A stretch of DNA of 64,000 nucleotides from Acidithiobacillus ferridurans (GTDB lineage: Bacteria; Pseudomonadota; Gammaproteobacteria; Acidithiobacillales; Acidithiobacillaceae). The DNA lies in NCBI RefSeq assembly GCF_003966655.1, contig NZ_AP018795.1, positions 1,206,001-1,270,000 on the forward strand. The letters run 5' to 3'. Positions 25,578-35,700 of this stretch are shown here, piece after piece. Below the pieces are notes generated by a model. The model saw only the letters and a list, made by a program, of their open reading frames with translations. It was not told where the DNA came from and ran no database searches. How positions within the stretch are numbered: position 1 is the stretch's first letter; each line of letters begins with the position of its first letter. The translations under genes were made by a program, and so were the position numbers.

Positions 25578-27032
25578 ATGTTCGAGCAGGCCTTCAAGAA
25601 TATCGATGACATCCTCCACAAAGATGCAGGCTCCTCCAGCGAACTCGATTACACCGAACAGACCTCCTGGCTGCTGTTTTTAAAATACCTGGACGCCCTG
25701 GAGCAGGACCGGGCCATGGAGGCGGAGTTGGAAGGCCGTCCCTACACCTTCATCCTGGACGACGCCTTCCGCTGGGAGCATTGGGCGGCGCCCAAAACGG
25801 CAGATGGCAGGATGGACCACCACAAGGCCATGTCCGGGGACGACCTCCGGGACTTTGTGAATATCCGGCTGTTTCCGTATCTGTCAGGCTTCAAGCGCCG
25901 TGCTACTGGTTCCAACACCATCGAGTACAAGATCGGTGAGATCTTCAGCGAGATCAAAAATAAGATTCAAAGTGGCTACAACCTGCGGGAGATCGTGGAG
26001 ATCATTGATGGTCTGCGCTTCCGGTCCCAGACGGAGAAGCATGAGCTCTCCCACCTGTATGAAGCCAAGATCAAGAACATGGGGAATGCCGGGCGAAATG
26101 GCGGCGAATACTACACGCCCCGCCCCCTGATTCGGGCGATTGTGCAGGTGGTGGCGCCCAAGGTCGGCGAGAAGATTTACGACGGCGCCGTGGGCTCTGC
26201 GGGTTTTCTCTGTGAAGCCTTCGACTATCTCAAGGCCCAGCCGGGACTGACCACCGGCGATATGCAGACGCTGCAGGAGCGTACCTTTTACGGCAAAGAA
26301 AAAAAGAGCCTGGCCTATATCATCGCCATCATGAACATGATCCTGCATGGCATCGATGCGCCGAATATCGTCCATACCAACACCCTGGCCGAGAATCTCA
26401 TGGATATCCAGCCGAAAGACCGGGTGGATGTGGTGCTGGCGAATCCGCCCTTCGGCGGTAAAGAGCGCAAAGAGGTTCAGCAGAACTTCCCCATCAAGAC
26501 CGGCGAGACGGCCTTTTTATTCCTGCAGCACTTTATCCGTATGCTGAAAGCTGGTGGACGGGCCGGTGTGATCATTAAAAACACCTTCCTGAGCAATACG
26601 GACAATGCCTCGGTCAGTTTGCGCAAACTGCTACTGGAAGACTGTAACCTGCATACCGTACTGGATCTGCCGGGCGGGACCTTTCAGGGGGCGGGAGTAA
26701 AAACCGTGGTGCTGTTCTTTGACAAGGGCGCGCCGACCCGAAAGGTCTGGTACTACCAACTCAACCCCGGACGGAACATGGGGAAGACGAATCCCCTCAA
26801 TGACAACGATCTGGCGGAGTTTGTCGCACTGCAGAAGACCAAGGCCGACTCGCCGCAGTCATGGACTGTGGATGTGTCTGGAATCGACACCCGTACCTAT
26901 GACCTGTCGGCCAAGAATCCCAATGGCGGTGATGAGAAGGTGCTGCGTAGCCCGGAAGAAATTCTGGATGAGATTGCCGCACTGGATGCCGAGAGTGCTG
27001 AGGTGCTGGCGGCTATTCGGGGACTGCTGTGA
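25578..27032 (+). CDS. hsdM: Type I restriction-modification DNA methyltransferase subunit HsdM
   Basis: 484 aa. An N-terminal HsdM helical domain (~5-130) is followed by the N6-adenine methyltransferase core. That core has the SAM-binding region DGAVGSAGFLCEAF (~200-213) and the catalytic NPPFGG (~290-295). Modifies DNA and is required for cleavage by the HsdMSR complex. The ATG at 25578 gives the standard MFEQAFKNIDDILH start. Overlaps hsdS by 4 bp. Confidence 0.95.
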   Translation: MFEQAFKNIDDILHKDAGSSSELDYTEQTSWLLFLKYLDALEQDRAMEAELEGRPYTFILDDAFRWEHWAAPKTADGRMDHHKAMSGDDLRDFVNIRLFPYLSGFKRRATGSNTIEYKIGEIFSEIKNKIQSGYNLREIVEIIDGLRFRSQTEKHELSHLYEAKIKNMGNAGRNGGEYYTPRPLIRAIVQVVAPKVGEKIYDGAVGSAGFLCEAFDYLKAQPGLTTGDMQTLQERTFYGKEKKSLAYIIAIMNMILHGIDAPNIVHTNTLAENLMDIQPKDRVDVVLANPPFGGKERKEVQQNFPIKTGETAFLFLQHFIRMLKAGGRAGVIIKNTFLSNTDNASVSLRKLLLEDCNLHTVLDLPGGTFQGAGVKTVVLFFDKGAPTRKVWYYQLNPGRNMGKTNPLNDNDLAEFVALQKTKADSPQSWTVDVSGIDTRTYDLSAKNPNGGDEKVLRSPEEILDEIAALDAESAEVLAAIRGLL

Positions 27033-28170
27033 GGGGGAGGTGGGAGGTTAAACAGCTTGGGGAAGTTCTGCGTCTTGAGTATGGTAAACCGCTGGACAAA
27101 TCTGATAGAAATCCGAACGGTAAATATCCTGCTTATGGTGCAAATGGCGAGAAAGATCGCACTGATAAAAGTCTGTGCGATACACCAAGCATAGTAGTTG
27201 GCAGGAAGGGTTCAGCGGGAGAGATCACGCTTACAGAAGATAGGTTTTGGCCTCTAGATGTTACATATTATGCAGAATTCAATCGTCAAAAATATGATCT
27301 CCGCTTTATTTACTATCTACTTATAACACTAAATCTTCCTGACCTTGCTAAGGGAGTAAAGCCTGGAATAAATCGAAATGAAGTTTATGCGTTGTCCACC
27401 TCAGTTCCCCCCTCCCCGAACAACGCCGCATCGTCGCCATCCTCGACGAAGCCTTTGAAGGCATAGCAACCGCAAAGGCGAACGCGGAGAAGAATCTCCA
27501 GAATGCCCGTGAGGTCTTTGAGAGCCATCTGAATGCGGTGTTTTCGCAGCGGGGTGAGGGATGGATGGAGAAGGGGTTGGATGAAGTCTGTTTAAAAATT
27601 CAGGATGGTGCCCATGAATCCCCTCAAGTTCTTTTCGATACCCCTGGAAATGGAAGATTTCTATATATAACCTCAAAAAATATAAAGGATGGTTACTTGG
27701 ATCTCAATAAAGTTGCTTATGTTAACAGCGATTTTCATAATCGTATTTATTCCCGATGCCAGCCAGATGTTGGCGACATCCTTTTGACGAAGGATGGCTC
27801 GAATACAGGCAACGTCTCCATAAATAGCATAGCAGAACCATTTAGCTTGCTTTCCAGTGTATGCCTCATCAAATCCAACACAAACTTTTTGCTTCAAAAA
27901 TTCTTATACTTTTATTTACGCAGCCCAATAGGTATTAATAAAATAACTGGGAGCATGACGGGAACTGCCATAAAACGAATAATTCTCAAAACAATTAAAA
28001 AGTCGACTATTACAATTCCATCTTTGCAGGCGCAAATGGCCATAGTTTCTGAAATAGATAAGTTAAATAACTATACCCAACACCTCGAATCCCTTTACAA
28101 GCAAAAAATCACAGCTCTCGATGAGCTGAAGCAATCCCTATTACACCAAGCCTTTAACGGCGACTTATAG
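27029..28170 (+). CDS. hsdS: Type I restriction specificity subunit HsdS (1-nt frameshift at 27407-27412 as read)
   Basis: Determines the recognition sequence of the HsdMSR complex. TRD1 is read in the first frame to ~27410. The central conserved helix (LPEQRRIVAILDEAF), TRD2 and the C-terminal SLLHQAFNGDL are in another frame to 28170. One more C in the C6 run (27407-27412) gives PPLPEQRR and joins them into a normal 380-residue HsdS. TRD regions are markedly AT-rich compared with neighbours, which is common for swapped TRDs. Start GTG overlaps hsdM. As read, two half-proteins would result. Confidence 0.9.
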
Positions 28171-28180
28171 GGACTCCGCC

Positions 28181-30477
28181 ATGAATGAAGCCGACACCCG
28201 CGCCCAACTGGTAGATCCTGCCCTCAAGGCCGCTGGCTGGGGTGTGGTGGAAGGCAGCCGGGTACTGCGGGAGTACCGGATCACTCAGGGGCGGCTGCAG
28301 GGCGCCGGACAACGCGGCAAGCCCGAGATTGCCGACTACGTGCTGGAGTACCGCAACGAGAAGCTCGCCATCGTCGAAGCCAAGCGCCACGATCTGCCCC
28401 ATACTGAAGGAGTCATGCAGGCCAAGCAATACGCCCTGAAGATGGCCATACGCTTCACCTATGCCACCAATGGTCAATCCCTCTATGGGATGGATATGGA
28501 AACGGGTAGCGAGGGCGACATCACCCGCTATCCCACTCCCGAGGAACTCTGGAATCAAACCCATGCCGTAGAAAATGCCTGGCGGGATCGTTTTGCCGCC
28601 ATTCCATTTGAAAGTGTCGGGGGGTCATTTCAGCCCCGCTACTATCAGGAGACCGCCGTACAGCGCGTCCTGGAAGTCATTGCACAGGGGCGGGAGCGCA
28701 TCCTCCTGACGCTGGCCACCGGCACGGGCAAAACCTTCATCGCCTTCCAGATCGCCTGGAAACTCTTTCAGGCCCGCTGGAACCTTTCTCGTGAACCCAG
28801 CCGCAGGCCGCGTATTCTGTTTCTGGCCGACCGAAACATCCTCGCCAATCAGGCATTCAATGCCTTCAACGCGTTTCCCGAAGATGCCCTGGTGCGGATT
28901 GCTCCTGAGGATATCCGCAAGAAAGGCCGCGTCCCTACCAACGGCAGTATCTTTTTCAGCATTTTCCAGACGTTCATGAGCGGTGCCGGTGACACGCCGT
29001 ACTTCGGGGACTATCCGCCGGACTTCTTCGACTTCATCGTGGTGGATGAATGTCACCGGGGCGGCGCCAAGGACGAAAGCAGCTGGCGCGGCATCCTCGA
29101 ATACTTTGCGCCTGCGGTACAGTTGGGCCTCACCGCTACACCCAAGCGCCGGGACAACGTGGACACCTATGCGTACTTTGGAGCGCCGGTCTATATTTAC
29201 AGCCTCAAGGACGGTATCAACGACGGCTTCCTGACCCCTTTCAAGGTCAAGCAATTCGCCACCACCATCGACGAATACATATACACCCCCGATGATGATC
29301 TCCTCGAAGGGGAAATTCAGCCTGGAAAAACCTATCTGGAAAAAGACTTCAATCGCAAAATCGTCATCCCCGAGCGGGAACGCTATCGGGTAAAACTCTT
29401 CATGAGCCAGATCGACCAGCGCGAGAAGACCTTGGTGTTCTGCGCCAATCAGGAACATGCCGCCATGGTGCGGGACATCATCAATCAGGAGAAGACCAGC
29501 ACCGATCCCCTCTACTGTGTCCGCGTGACGGCCAATGACGGCAGCATGGGCGATCAGTATCTGAAAGACTTCCAGGACAACGAAAAAAATATCCCCACCA
29601 TCCTGACCACCAGCCAAAAGCTGAGCACCGGCGTCGATGCCCGGAACATTCGCAATATCGTTCTGCTTCGCCAAATCAACAGCATGATCGAATTCAAGCA
29701 AATCATCGGTCGGGGCACCCGGCTGTATGATGGGAAGGACTTTTTCACCGTCTATGACTTCGTGAAGGCGCATCATCATTTTGGTGATCCGGAATGGGAT
29801 GGCGAGCCGCTGGAAGCGGAATCCACAGGGGAAGCAGCGAAGTGCGGGAACCCCGTCTACCTCTACCGCCGACCGAGCGGCCCGTCAAAATCCGGGTGAA
29901 GCTGCGGGATGGGAAGGAGCGCAGCATCCAGAGCATATCTTCCACCATCTATTTCGGACCAGATGGAAATCCCGTTACGGCAGCGCAGTTTCTGGAAGGG
30001 CTCTTTGGCACACTGCCGGAGTTCTTCAAGGATGAGGACGCGCTTCGCCAGATATGGAGCGATCCTGAGACGCGGAAGAGCTTTCTGCAGGGACTGGCCG
30101 AGAAGGGCTATAACCGGGAACTGCTCATGGAGATGCAGCAAATCATCGACGCGCAGAATAGTGATCTCTATGACGTGCTGGCCTATGTGGCCTTTGCCTT
30201 GCAACCGGTTTCCAGATCAGAGCGGGCTGAACACGCCAAGCAGAGTATGGACCAACAGTTCACCGACAAGCAGCGGGCCTTTCTGGACTTTGTGCTGGCG
30301 CAATACATCAAGGTCGGGGATGCGGAACTGGACACCGAAAAGCTATCGCCATTACTCCGACTGAAGTACAACAACGCCATATCCGATGCCTTTGCGGAGC
30401 TGGGTAGCCCGGCAGAGGTGAGGAAGGTATTCAGTGGGTTTCAGCGGTATTTGTATGATGCACGGCAAAGGGACTAA
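28181..30477 (+). CDS. hsdR: Type I restriction endonuclease subunit HsdR (1-nt frameshift near 29828 as read)
   Basis: The ATP-driven translocase/nuclease subunit. The N-terminal nuclease domain carries the D...ExK-type EIADYVLEYRNEKLAIVEAKRHD (~47-69). Walker A TGTGKT (~182-187), DECH box (~290), GLTATPKR and QIIGRGTR helicase motifs follow. The first frame stops at 29899 after ~572 residues; the EcoEI-type C-terminal domain continues in another frame to 30477. Adding one G to the G4 at about 29828 reunites a ~765-residue protein. Confidence 0.9.
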
Positions 30478-30479
30478 CG

Positions 30480-30584
30480 ATGATCGTAACGGACAAGAAA
30501 TGGCGTGCTGTCATAGATGAGGTATTGGCAGAATCATCTACGCCACTACACTATACTATACTAACATCGCGGAGCGTATTGTAG
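30480..30584 (+). pseudogene. HARE-HTH domain fragment, frame-broken from the GIY-YIG gene
   Basis: Starts 2 bp after the hsdR stop with AAAGGG 8 nt upstream. Residues 6-26 (KKWRAVIDEVLAESSTPLHYT) match the HARE-HTH winged-helix domain. The frame is lost at a duplicated 5-mer, TATAC (30552-30556 and 30557-30561). With one copy, the frame continues NIAERIVE into the next gene. So this is the N-terminus of one HARE-HTH/GIY-YIG protein. Confidence 0.7.
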
Positions 30585-30595
30585 AATGGAACGCA

Positions 30596-31009
30596 ATGCC
30601 TAAACTTTACGGGGTCCAACAGATAGGCGCCGACTCAGTAGACTTCTGCAGACAAATTGGCATCTATCTACTGTATGACGGCAGAGAAGTTATTTACGTT
30701 GGACGTAGCACCGACCGTCCCCTAGGGCGACGACTTTACGAACATACTGCGGATCGTATGGCTACAAGATGGGATCGGTTTTCGTGGTTCGGTCTGCTTC
30801 CTGTATCCGAGACCGGCAGCATCGGGGTTATGCCAGCGTCATATCCAGCAGAAAAGCTGGTTCCAGCATTGGAAGCAATACTTATTGAGGCCCTGGAACC
30901 ACGACAAAATCGAAAGCGCGGGGATGATCTTGCGGCAGTGGAGTATAGCCAGAAGACTGACCCAGATATTGATAAGAGAAAGGCTAAAGCCCTTATCGAT
31001 AGGATTTAG
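30596..31009 (+). CDS. GIY-YIG nuclease-domain protein
   Basis: 137 aa as read. GIYLLYDGREVIYVGRS (~22-38) supplies the GIY and YVG strands with the catalytic Arg downstream (RRLYEHT). The metal-binding Glu is probably in LEAILIEALEP. If the 5-bp duplication upstream is ignored, the protein begins at 30480 with a HARE-HTH DNA-binding domain and totals about 174 residues. Downstream of hsdR, it is plausibly an accessory nuclease of the restriction locus (inference). Confidence 0.82.
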   Translation: MPKLYGVQQIGADSVDFCRQIGIYLLYDGREVIYVGRSTDRPLGRRLYEHTADRMATRWDRFSWFGLLPVSETGSIGVMPASYPAEKLVPALEAILIEALEPRQNRKRGDDLAAVEYSQKTDPDIDKRKAKALIDRI

Positions 31010-31011
31010 TT

Positions 31012-31158
31012 GTGAGTGGGGACAGAAGAGCAACAGCCAAAATTGTTGATGGACAATATAGCATTATTCCAGATCCTGATCACCAGACTACTGGAATAGT
31101 ATCATGCGGAGTGAACGGCGGGTTTAGACTGATAGCGGACATTGAGGCGCTCACATAG
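31012..31158 (+). CDS. Possible 48-aa protein
   Basis: A GTG-started frame opening 2 bp after the GIY-YIG stop and reading SGDRRATAKIVDGQYSI onward to TAG at 31158. It has no recognisable domain. Tight spacing suggests translation from the same message, but it may be chance or a remnant. Confidence 0.3.
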   Translation: MSGDRRATAKIVDGQYSIIPDPDHQTTGIVSCGVNGGFRLIADIEALT

Positions 31159-31260
31159 GCTTGCTCAACAGGCATTCTGTTACTAATTACGTAATGGGTG
31201 GACATCTGACTGAAAAAACACTATGATTTTCATCACGGTATGACACTAGGAGGTATGACC

Positions 31261-31527
31261 ATGGTTGCTGCACGACAGTTTGATCAACCGGCAAATGTCA
31301 AGTCTAGCAGTATCAACTTTTTGTCTCATGATGGCATCCAAAGGCTAAGTGATGAATCCTGTAAAAACCAGGTATTACGCGCAGCCGAGATTGGCAATCA
31401 TGCGACAGAAGGACACAAATGTTCAATGGCACAGATGTTGCGATTAAGGCCAACCGCTTATTTATTAGAAACAGAACTCCCGCATCAATCTTATCAGCAC
31501 TTTCCTGACATTTTTCCTTCTCTGTAA
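31261..31527 (+). CDS. Hypothetical 88-aa protein
   Basis: A perfect AGGAGGT lies 6 nt before the ATG at 31261, the strongest ribosome-binding site in the region, which argues for expression. The sequence is soluble, His/Ser-rich and not recognised. Base composition drops toward AT from here to 32360, unlike the flanks, so it probably came with the island. Confidence 0.5.
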   Translation: MVAARQFDQPANVKSSSINFLSHDGIQRLSDESCKNQVLRAAEIGNHATEGHKCSMAQMLRLRPTAYLLETELPHQSYQHFPDIFPSL

Positions 31528-31585
31528 TCTTTTAAAAATATTAAAAATTATTATTTATTTTTATTAAGTGAAAAAAGGATAAATC

Positions 31586-32359
31586 ATGGATTCTAATCAA
31601 TTAGCCGGTATGGCTAATGAATTAATGTCTGGGAAAACAATTTTTTCTACATTTTTCAAATCTATAGCAAAGCCAAAAAACATCGGCGATGAGATAGAGA
31701 ACATATATAAGTGCAGCAGCTTTTCTTGTTTCACAAGAAGATCAGGATACTCCATAAAAATAATTAGCGATCAAGTAAAAATTGATAAAAATAATGCGTT
31801 TTTCGCGTATAAAAACTTCCAAACAGGATCTGAATTCCTTATAGCTGGCGATACTGTAACGATAAACAAGACAGCAATGGATGAAATTAAAGATGAATAT
31901 TCCTTGTTTAAAAACAGGCATAAGATACCGACATATAAAAAGATATTTCTTTTTGCCTCTGATGTATCCAGTTGGGCATCACACATATCTCTCTCTATAG
32001 TGATGGGGATAATTGCTGCGATAATCATTTTTCATTTTCCGGAAGTTAAGAAGATAATAATCCCAAACAGCGGGGAGCTTGAAACCTTTTCATTGATATA
32101 TATATTTGGTTTATTTATATCCTTCCTTAACCAAATGAGGATAAAAGTGTCGATAGTTATAAATGAGAAAGTGATAGGTATAACAGAAAAAAAGACAGTA
32201 GGTATTTTTTATTTCCTATCAAAAAAATTTTGTTACACGTTGTATTACTCTGCTGGGATTCTATTTTACGCATTCGGCCCATCAAATGTTATAGCAATAT
32301 TATCCGTAATAGCTGGTTTTATTTTAGAGGTTGCTATTTACGCTCACTATGAGATGTAG
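31586..32359 (+). CDS. Unknown four-span membrane protein, AT-rich
   Basis: 257 aa. A soluble Lys/Ser-rich N-terminal half (~1-125) is followed by hydrophobic helices near ~136-153, ~166-184, ~215-232 and ~234-250. No family recognised. The gene is far more AT-rich, with Ile/Lys codons, than the surrounding chromosome, a clear sign of transfer. AAAAGG precedes the ATG. Lying between the restriction locus and the viperin module, it could be a membrane effector, but nothing in the sequence proves it. Confidence 0.7.
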   Translation: MDSNQLAGMANELMSGKTIFSTFFKSIAKPKNIGDEIENIYKCSSFSCFTRRSGYSIKIISDQVKIDKNNAFFAYKNFQTGSEFLIAGDTVTINKTAMDEIKDEYSLFKNRHKIPTYKKIFLFASDVSSWASHISLSIVMGIIAAIIIFHFPEVKKIIIPNSGELETFSLIYIFGLFISFLNQMRIKVSIVINEKVIGITEKKTVGIFYFLSKKFCYTLYYSAGILFYAFGPSNVIAILSVIAGFILEVAIYAHYEM

Positions 32360-32533
32360 AACTATCAATAATGTTTCTGTATGGGCTCTATTTTGTGGTT
32401 ATTGGTTTTTAAGGAATCTTTTTCGGACGCCGAGTAACTGAAAACACCCGGGACGTTTTGGTTTCGGTATTCCCGTCCGATTTTCTATGATCATGAAAAC
32501 ACACATTGTGGACTATTTGTGAACGGCGGCTTC

Positions 32534-32556
32534 CGCTGCCCTGCCGCCGTTGAGCC
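32534..32556 (+). repeat. Left copy of 23-bp direct repeat flanking the viperin module
   Basis: The 23-mer (core CTGCCGCCGTTGAGCC, 32541-32556) matches 36724-36746 with one mismatch, in the same orientation. Weaker similarity continues ~35 bp to the right. Confidence 0.7.
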
Positions 32557-32863
32557 CTGATGGTCGGCAGCAGACTGATTGCGGTCGTTCAGCAGCGGTA
32601 AGCAAATGACCCAAAGCGGCCATTCAAGGTGGGAATAGTCAGCGCCCGGAGTTCGGCCAAACCGGACAAAGAGGCGTCTTTGAAATATGGCTGGTTATGG
32701 GTGGCAAGCGGACCCTATTGTTATCTGACGTTTAAAGCGGTAATCTCTACCACGCGTGTGAGCACTCGCGGGTGAAAAGCAGCCTCTTCAGCCGAAATTG
32801 CCCAAGGGTACTCCCTCTGTAACCTCCAAATCTAGCTGGCATTTTCAATGCGGCCTGAGGCAG

Positions 32864-32884
32864 CACGACTTCGTCGTGGCTTTT
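32864..32884 (+). terminator. Small hairpin with TTTT in the leader before the FGE-like gene
   Basis: CACGAC (32864-32869), loop TTC, GTCGTG (32873-32878), then GCTTTT. It ends 5 bp before the GGAG ribosome-binding site of the next gene. It could be an attenuator or the end of an upstream transcript. Confidence 0.4.
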
Positions 32885-32898
32885 GATTGGAGATTCAC

Positions 32899-34743
32899 AT
32901 GAATACCGAAAACCTGCTGCGCGCAGTCCGCCCTGTCAACCTTCTGATTCCCCGTCCCGGCCAACCCGAATCTGCAGAACCGAAGTTCTGGGCAATGCAG
33001 CTAGCGGGCTTACACTGCAATCACGTCAAAAAGTCGGCCAAAGTCCTTCGGGATGCTCGCAAGCGCTCCGATCAGCCCATTTCCGAAGATGTTTCCCTGA
33101 AAGTCAGCAGCCTCCACCATGGACTTGCACAAGCGCTAGGCAGCAAATCCTTCGATGCTTGGCGGAATATCGAACTGGAACTTATCGACTTCCTCCAGAC
33201 CCGCGGCATGACCCGCCCCGCCGACTTGATCAGTTGGCCCCGCATGTTTTGCTATAGCCTGAAAGCCCGTCAAGTATCGGATCGTCTCTTCAATTCTGGC
33301 CTGCCGATGCCGGAAAGAATTTTCACCGGCGTCGGCTCCAAGTTTTTCGCCGCAAGCGGCCGCGGCCGTTTCGATATACATCAACTGGCCGATGGTTCCC
33401 TCTATAGTGACGAAGCCAGATTCAAATGGTGTGAAGATCGGGCCAACCAAGTAGTTCTCTCCTTGGAGCGTGAATTCGATTGTGATGCCGATGCACCGGA
33501 CTTTCTTGAATTGACCGGCCGTGACCTGTTGCTTCATTCATACCGGTTTGATCACATCGCCGGCGCCTTCAACCTCCTAGGCGACAATCTGGTGGCACCA
33601 ATGCAACGGCCGCCCGAATTCCGTTTGTACAACGCCAGCGAGGACGAGCTTATTTTTGACCGCAGGGTCTTCGATATCTTTCGCCAAGAGATCGACCGTT
33701 CTGAATCAGGCTGGGTTGATATCATTCCGTTGCCCGGCAACGACAACATCATTTTCCTGAAAGGGGCAAACGGTGCGTTTGACTGGGTCATCCGTGATCA
33801 GCGGGACGAAGTCTTTACGGGGAATCCATACCATCCGTTCTTCAAAAGTCACGAACTGCCAACCGCGATGGAGGACTCCCGGTTCAAGGCACATCTCTAT
33901 TTCAAAACCGGTGAATGGTATGAGCGACTGGAGCACAGTGCAGAAACCCGCCATTATGCAGAAGGTGGGACGGTTGCTACCTGGCCGGGTTACCTCAAGC
34001 TGCTCATGCGCGAACTAGTGGCAACACGCGGTAACTATGCGCAGCCGACTCAGCCGAAGGGGTGGGGGGCTCAGAACTTTGTCCCCCATCGGCTCAGCGA
34101 TTACTGCTTGATGGTTTCGCCGCCGGTGACGATCCAGGAATTCTGGCGTTTCTTCGAGAGTTCGGATTGGCGGAATGATCGCGTAATCCGCTCACATAAC
34201 AAGGTCCAGCTTAAAGAGGATCTCGCCGCAGTCAATCTGCATGATGACGACCATCTTCCGGCGAGCGTAACGTGGTTTGATGCCTTGGCATATTGCCGCT
34301 ACTACGAGCAGAAAACCGGCCTCTACGTTCGCCTGCTGAAGGTAGAAGAGTGGAAGCAAATTAGTCCGCCCCCTCTCCAAGATATCGAACAAGACGGCTG
34401 GGCTGACTTAACTTGGGTCGTTACTGGCGAAGATGGGAAAACCGAGGACGAAACCTGTCATCGTTATCCAGAGTCCTGCGACGGTGGTGGATTCCTGCGT
34501 TTTGGCAAAGAATTAACCTGGACGCAGAATCAACAGGGGCTTCCCTTCGTATCCGTTCCAGATTTCGGTGAATAGTTAGCCGACTATGCTGATGGTTTTG
34601 CCCCTGTAGCCAATGCTGCGACCGGCAAAGCTCTTATGACCGGTCCTCTTGATCGGGATCGCTGTCCAGCGCATCTGACCATGCGCTACAAAGGCTTGAA
34701 GGTCGGCTTCCGCCTCTGCTACGTCACACACCCCGACGCTTAA
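32899..34743 (+). CDS. FGE/SUMF1-fold protein with in-frame amber stop (viperin neighbour)
   Basis: Reads 558 residues to TAG at 34573-34575. The same frame then continues 55 more codons to TAA at 34743, ending GLKVGFRLCYV, the usual closing strand of FGE-sulfatase domains. The C-terminal third (~395-614) is FGE-like: YCLMVSPPVTIQEFWRFF, then PASVTWFDALAYCRYYEQKTG. Residues ~1-380 are unrecognised, apart from an ~60-90 helix pair like those of plasmid-borne proteins. FGE folds act as formylglycine generators or as binding domains. The amber may be a mutation (CAG to TAG). GGAG precedes the ATG; viperin starts 18 bp after the TAA. Confidence 0.72.
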
Positions 34744-34761
34744 CTCGTTCAGGAGATGACC

Positions 34762-35700
34762 ATGACGCATTCCTTGACGCGGAGTTGGCGCGTACGCCCG
34801 CGGCTATCAGAACTGGTGATTAACTGGCACATCACCGAAGCCTGCAACTATCGCTGCCGTTATTGCTATGCCCATTGGGATGGCAATGGTCGGGAGCTCA
34901 TTCATAACATCCCGGCCACCGCTCAGATGCTGGAAAATTTGTGGCTGTACTTCCATCCGAAAAACCTTGCAAACCCACTTCGCCGGCAGATGGATTGGCA
35001 GGGCGTGCGGCTCAATCTAGCAGGCGGAGAACCCCTCCTCTACCCAGAGCGTGTAAGCCAGATCCTGCTCGCCGCACGCAATATTGGCTTCACCACCTCC
35101 CTGATCACCAACGGCAGTTTGTTATCGCCTGCCGTTACAGTGCAGATTGCTCCGCACCTTTCCGTGCTGGGGGTCAGCCTAGATTCTGGCCAATCCCCTA
35201 CCAATCGCCTGATTGGGCGGCAAGGCCCGCATGGCCAGTTGCTGATAGTCGAGCAACTGGCGGAGGTTATTGAAGAAGCGAGGCGCTGCAATTCTAGTCT
35301 GCAGATCAAGCTCAACACCGTCGTCAACGCGCTCAATTGTCATGAGGATCTAAGCGTATTGCTTCAGCGTTTAGCACCTCAACGCTGGAAGATACTGCGC
35401 ATGCTTCCCGTGATCACCAACGAATTGATGGTTAGCGATTCTGATTTTCAGGACTTTGTTGCTCGGCATCAGCATCTAGGCCACATTCTGTGCGTCGAGG
35501 ACAACACGGAAATGGTTGAGTCCTACTTAATGATCGACCCGCTCGGCCGCTTCTTCCAAAATGCATCAGGCCAATCAAGCTATCGCTACAGTTGTCCGAT
35601 CCCGGATGTCGGCCCCGAACAAGCGTTTGCTGAGGTTGGCGTGGACGCCGCCAAGTTTTGCGCGCGCTACCTCGGACATCTCGAAGACGCCTCAGTATGA
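34762..35700 (+). CDS. Prokaryotic viperin (antiviral radical SAM enzyme)
   Basis: 312 aa. The radical-SAM cluster motif CxxxCxxC is Cys28, Cys32, Cys35. From memory it matches viperin/RSAD2 block by block: LNLAGGEPLL (SAM GGE motif), SLITNGSLL, a NRLIGR loop, IKLNTVVNALNCHEDL (KxNxVxN), RWKILRMLPV, then SDSDFQDFVARH and the C-terminal EDNTEMVESYLMIDPLGRF. Viperins dehydrate CTP (prokaryotic ones also GTP/UTP) to 3'-deoxy-3',4'-didehydro nucleotides that stop phage RNA synthesis. The ATG at 34762 follows AGGAG. Substrate and antiviral activity are inferred. Confidence 0.9.
   Translation: MTHSLTRSWRVRPRLSELVINWHITEACNYRCRYCYAHWDGNGRELIHNIPATAQMLENLWLYFHPKNLANPLRRQMDWQGVRLNLAGGEPLLYPERVSQILLAARNIGFTTSLITNGSLLSPAVTVQIAPHLSVLGVSLDSGQSPTNRLIGRQGPHGQLLIVEQLAEVIEEARRCNSSLQIKLNTVVNALNCHEDLSVLLQRLAPQRWKILRMLPVITNELMVSDSDFQDFVARHQHLGHILCVEDNTEMVESYLMIDPLGRFFQNASGQSSYRYSCPIPDVGPEQAFAEVGVDAAKFCARYLGHLEDASV

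Larger units (their letters stand above)
32360..32898. other. Noncoding leader of the viperin module
   Basis: No gene seen over ~540 bp. It holds one copy of the 23-bp repeat that reappears at 36724, then GC-rich sequence, and ends with a small hairpin plus TTTT directly before the ribosome-binding site of the next gene. The module's promoter must lie here; I could not place it with confidence. Confidence 0.5.

Noticed and set aside
28625-29779. A 384-codon minus-strand frame opposite hsdR
   Set aside because: It is antisense to helicase motifs of hsdR and has no ribosome-binding site or domain.
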